From Candidatus Kapaibacterium sp. (lineage in GTDB: Bacteria; Bacteroidota; Ignavibacteria; Kapaibacteriales; UBA2268), in NCBI GenBank assembly GCA_013414795.1, contig CP058732.1, positions 2,267,737 to 2,331,736 of the forward strand: a stretch of DNA of 64,000 nucleotides, in the 5' to 3' direction. The notes below the pieces were generated by a model. It saw only the letters and a program-made list of their open reading frames with translations, searched no databases and was not told the origin of the DNA. Every line of letters starts with the position of its first letter. Position 1 is the stretch's first letter. Made by a program: the position numbers and the translations under genes. This document shows positions 62,669-64,000 of the stretch, in pieces.

Positions 62669-64000
62669 CTAATTTACTGGCAAATGTATGATAAACTTCG
62701 TTCCCTTTCCTTCCTCGCTTTCAACTTGGATGTTCCCGTCGTGGAGGAGGATTATGTGTTTGACAATAGACAATCCAAGCCCCGTCCCACCATACTTTCG
62801 TGAGCGAGATTTATCGACCGTGTAGAATCGTTCGAAAATTCTTTCTTGGTGTTCTTTTGGAATGCCAATTCCTTCGTCGCTAATAATTATCTTGACTGTC
62901 TCGTCATCAACTTTCCGTAGTTCAATTCTAATCGTTCCCTTTTCAGAATATTTTATGGCATTATCAATGAGATTAATGAAAACTTGCTCTAAACGAAATG
63001 CGTCGGCATTAATATTCGGGAAATCGTCTTCGCAAATTACTTCGATTTTAAGATTTTTCTCCTCCAATTTGTGCTTAAATGTGGGAACGACTTGATGAAC
63101 AAGTTCGCACAAATTCACTTCTGTAACAAATAAACGAGCATTTGCGTCTTCGAGCGAGACCAAATTCAATAGGTCATCAACAATATAAATAATTCTTTCG
63201 GTGTTCTTCTTGATTGTTTCAATGTACTTAAACTGTTCGCAAGGAATTTCCTCTTCGAGTGTTTCGATATATCCTTTTATTGCAGTAAGCGGAGTTCTCA
63301 ATTCGTGGGAAACATTTGCAACAAGGTCTCTTTTGATATTTTCAACTTTTTTAATCATTGAAATGTCGTAAAGAATATGCAAAATCTGGGTTGTATCTTC
63401 CAAAGTTCGTACCGAAGACAAAAATATTTTGTCTCCAATTTGAACTTCGATTGTGGAATCCTTCCGACCGTTTATGATTTCATTTAATTGATTTAGGATA
63501 TTTTCATTTTCAATATTATCGAAACTCTCACCATTTTTCAAAACCAAAGACTTATAGTATCTGTTACAAAAAATAATATCTTTGTTCTTTGTAATGATTG
63601 CAACCGCTTGTTCGAGTGCATTTATCAGATTATTCATAAAATTTCTTTGTTGAATAACTTGTTGAAGATTTTTACGAATTTCAGCAACCATTTCATTGAA
63701 ATTGTGTTTAAGGAAAGATATTTCCGAATCTCCTCGCTCGTCCAGTTGAATGCTAAAATCTCCTTCTGCAACTTTCTTGGAGGCATCGACCAATTCAAGT
63801 ATCGGTTTGGTCAATCTTTTTGAAAGGAATAGTGAAATTAACATTACAGAGCCAAACAAGGCAAGAAAAGTAAAAATTACTTTCTCCTGGACATTTGCGA
63901 AAAATGCATTAAGATTTTTCATAGGAACGCTGGTTCGAAGGAAGACGTAGGTGTCATTATTCAAATTCATCTTTTTTGCAAAATATATGTAATCGGCTTT
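62669..64000 (-). CDS. Sensor histidine kinase, PhoR/WalK type (5' end outside window)
   Basis: The frame stays open to the right window edge, so the N-terminal sensor part is missing; 443 residues are visible. They contain the end of an extracytoplasmic region, a membrane helix (VIFTFLALFGSVMLISLFL), a HAMP domain (RLTKPILELVDASKKVAEGD), a PAS-like domain (LEQAVAIITKNKDIIFCNRY), HisKA with DLVANVSHELRTPLTAIKGY (phosphorylated His), and HATPase with FINLIDNAIKYS (N box), ISDEGIGIPKEHQERIFERF and GGTGLGLSIVKHI. It phosphorylates a response regulator not in the window. The class resembles PhoR/WalK. Confidence 0.93.
   Translation of the reverse strand, partial: KADYIYFAKKMNLNNDTYVFLRTSVPMKNLNAFFANVQEKVIFTFLALFGSVMLISLFLSKRLTKPILELVDASKKVAEGDFSIQLDERGDSEISFLKHNFNEMVAEIRKNLQQVIQQRNFMNNLINALEQAVAIITKNKDIIFCNRYYKSLVLKNGESFDNIENENILNQLNEIINGRKDSTIEVQIGDKIFLSSVRTLEDTTQILHILYDISMIKKVENIKRDLVANVSHELRTPLTAIKGYIETLEEEIPCEQFKYIETIKKNTERIIYIVDDLLNLVSLEDANARLFVTEVNLCELVHQVVPTFKHKLEEKNLKIEVICEDDFPNINADAFRLEQVFINLIDNAIKYSEKGTIRIELRKVDDETVKIIISDEGIGIPKEHQERIFERFYTVDKSRSRKYGGTGLGLSIVKHIILLHDGNIQVESEEGKGTKFIIHLPVN

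Noticed and set aside
1-64000. Mobile elements, CRISPR arrays or prophage
   Set aside because: No transposase, integrase, phage structural gene, or regularly spaced repeat was seen; base and codon use look even throughout.

Overview
The window (about 40% G+C by eye, very dense coding, no gap over 300 bases) looks like chromosome of a heterotrophic bacterium of the FCB (Bacteroidetes/Chlorobi) group, possibly an Ignavibacteria- or Kapabacteria-like lineage. The evidence is two secreted proteins ending in type IX secretion (T9SS) sorting domains, a recurrent TAATTTTG box in front of genes that fits the Bacteroidetes -7 promoter element TAnnTTTG, a fused isobutyryl-CoA mutase (IcmF), a fused alpha/beta 2-oxoacid dehydrogenase E1, and a ComEC without its nuclease domain. 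I saw no rRNA, tRNA, CRISPR array, insertion sequence, prophage or integrase.

Layout. 1-7.6 kb: end of a PolX-like PHP protein with altered polymerase residues, a secreted protein, an iron alcohol dehydrogenase, THEP1-nusB, an MlaE permease, a DUF3108 protein and exonuclease III. 7.6-13.2 kb: CIRCE-controlled groES-groEL, coaD, a metal-export permease fused to an HMA domain, a cupin and purD. 13.2-18.5 kb: a large PNGase F-like T9SS cargo, hutU, and an ECF sigma factor behind a structured leader with a small ORF. 18.5-31.5 kb: yciO, an APC permease, nucleotide-sugar dehydrogenase and aminotransferase, msrA, a YgjP-type peptidase, glmS, comEC, a YfiH protein and rfbCBD. Much of this serves surface polysaccharide supply. 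31.6-34.1 kb: a CAP-domain T9SS protein and pdxH.

34.1-48.3 kb is the metabolic core: an acyl-CoA carboxylase beta subunit, a DUF6125-like protein, icmF, two acyl-CoA dehydrogenases, an unknown helical protein, an archaeal-type HMG-CoA synthase, thiolase and DUF35 operon, and a fused 2-oxoacid dehydrogenase E1. Together they suggest breakdown of branched-chain amino acids to acetyl-CoA. hutU (histidine) and pruA (proline/arginine) elsewhere support an amino-acid-degrading lifestyle.

48.3-64 kb: uvrA, a DUF58 protein, serS, pruA, an outer-membrane protein/lipoprotein pair, glgA, a CBS protein, comM, a polysaccharide flippase and the C-terminal part of a sensor histidine kinase.

Across the whole window the palindromes GATC and CATG are almost absent (nine and five found by hand against roughly 230 expected each), a chromosome-scale signal unrelated to any one gene.
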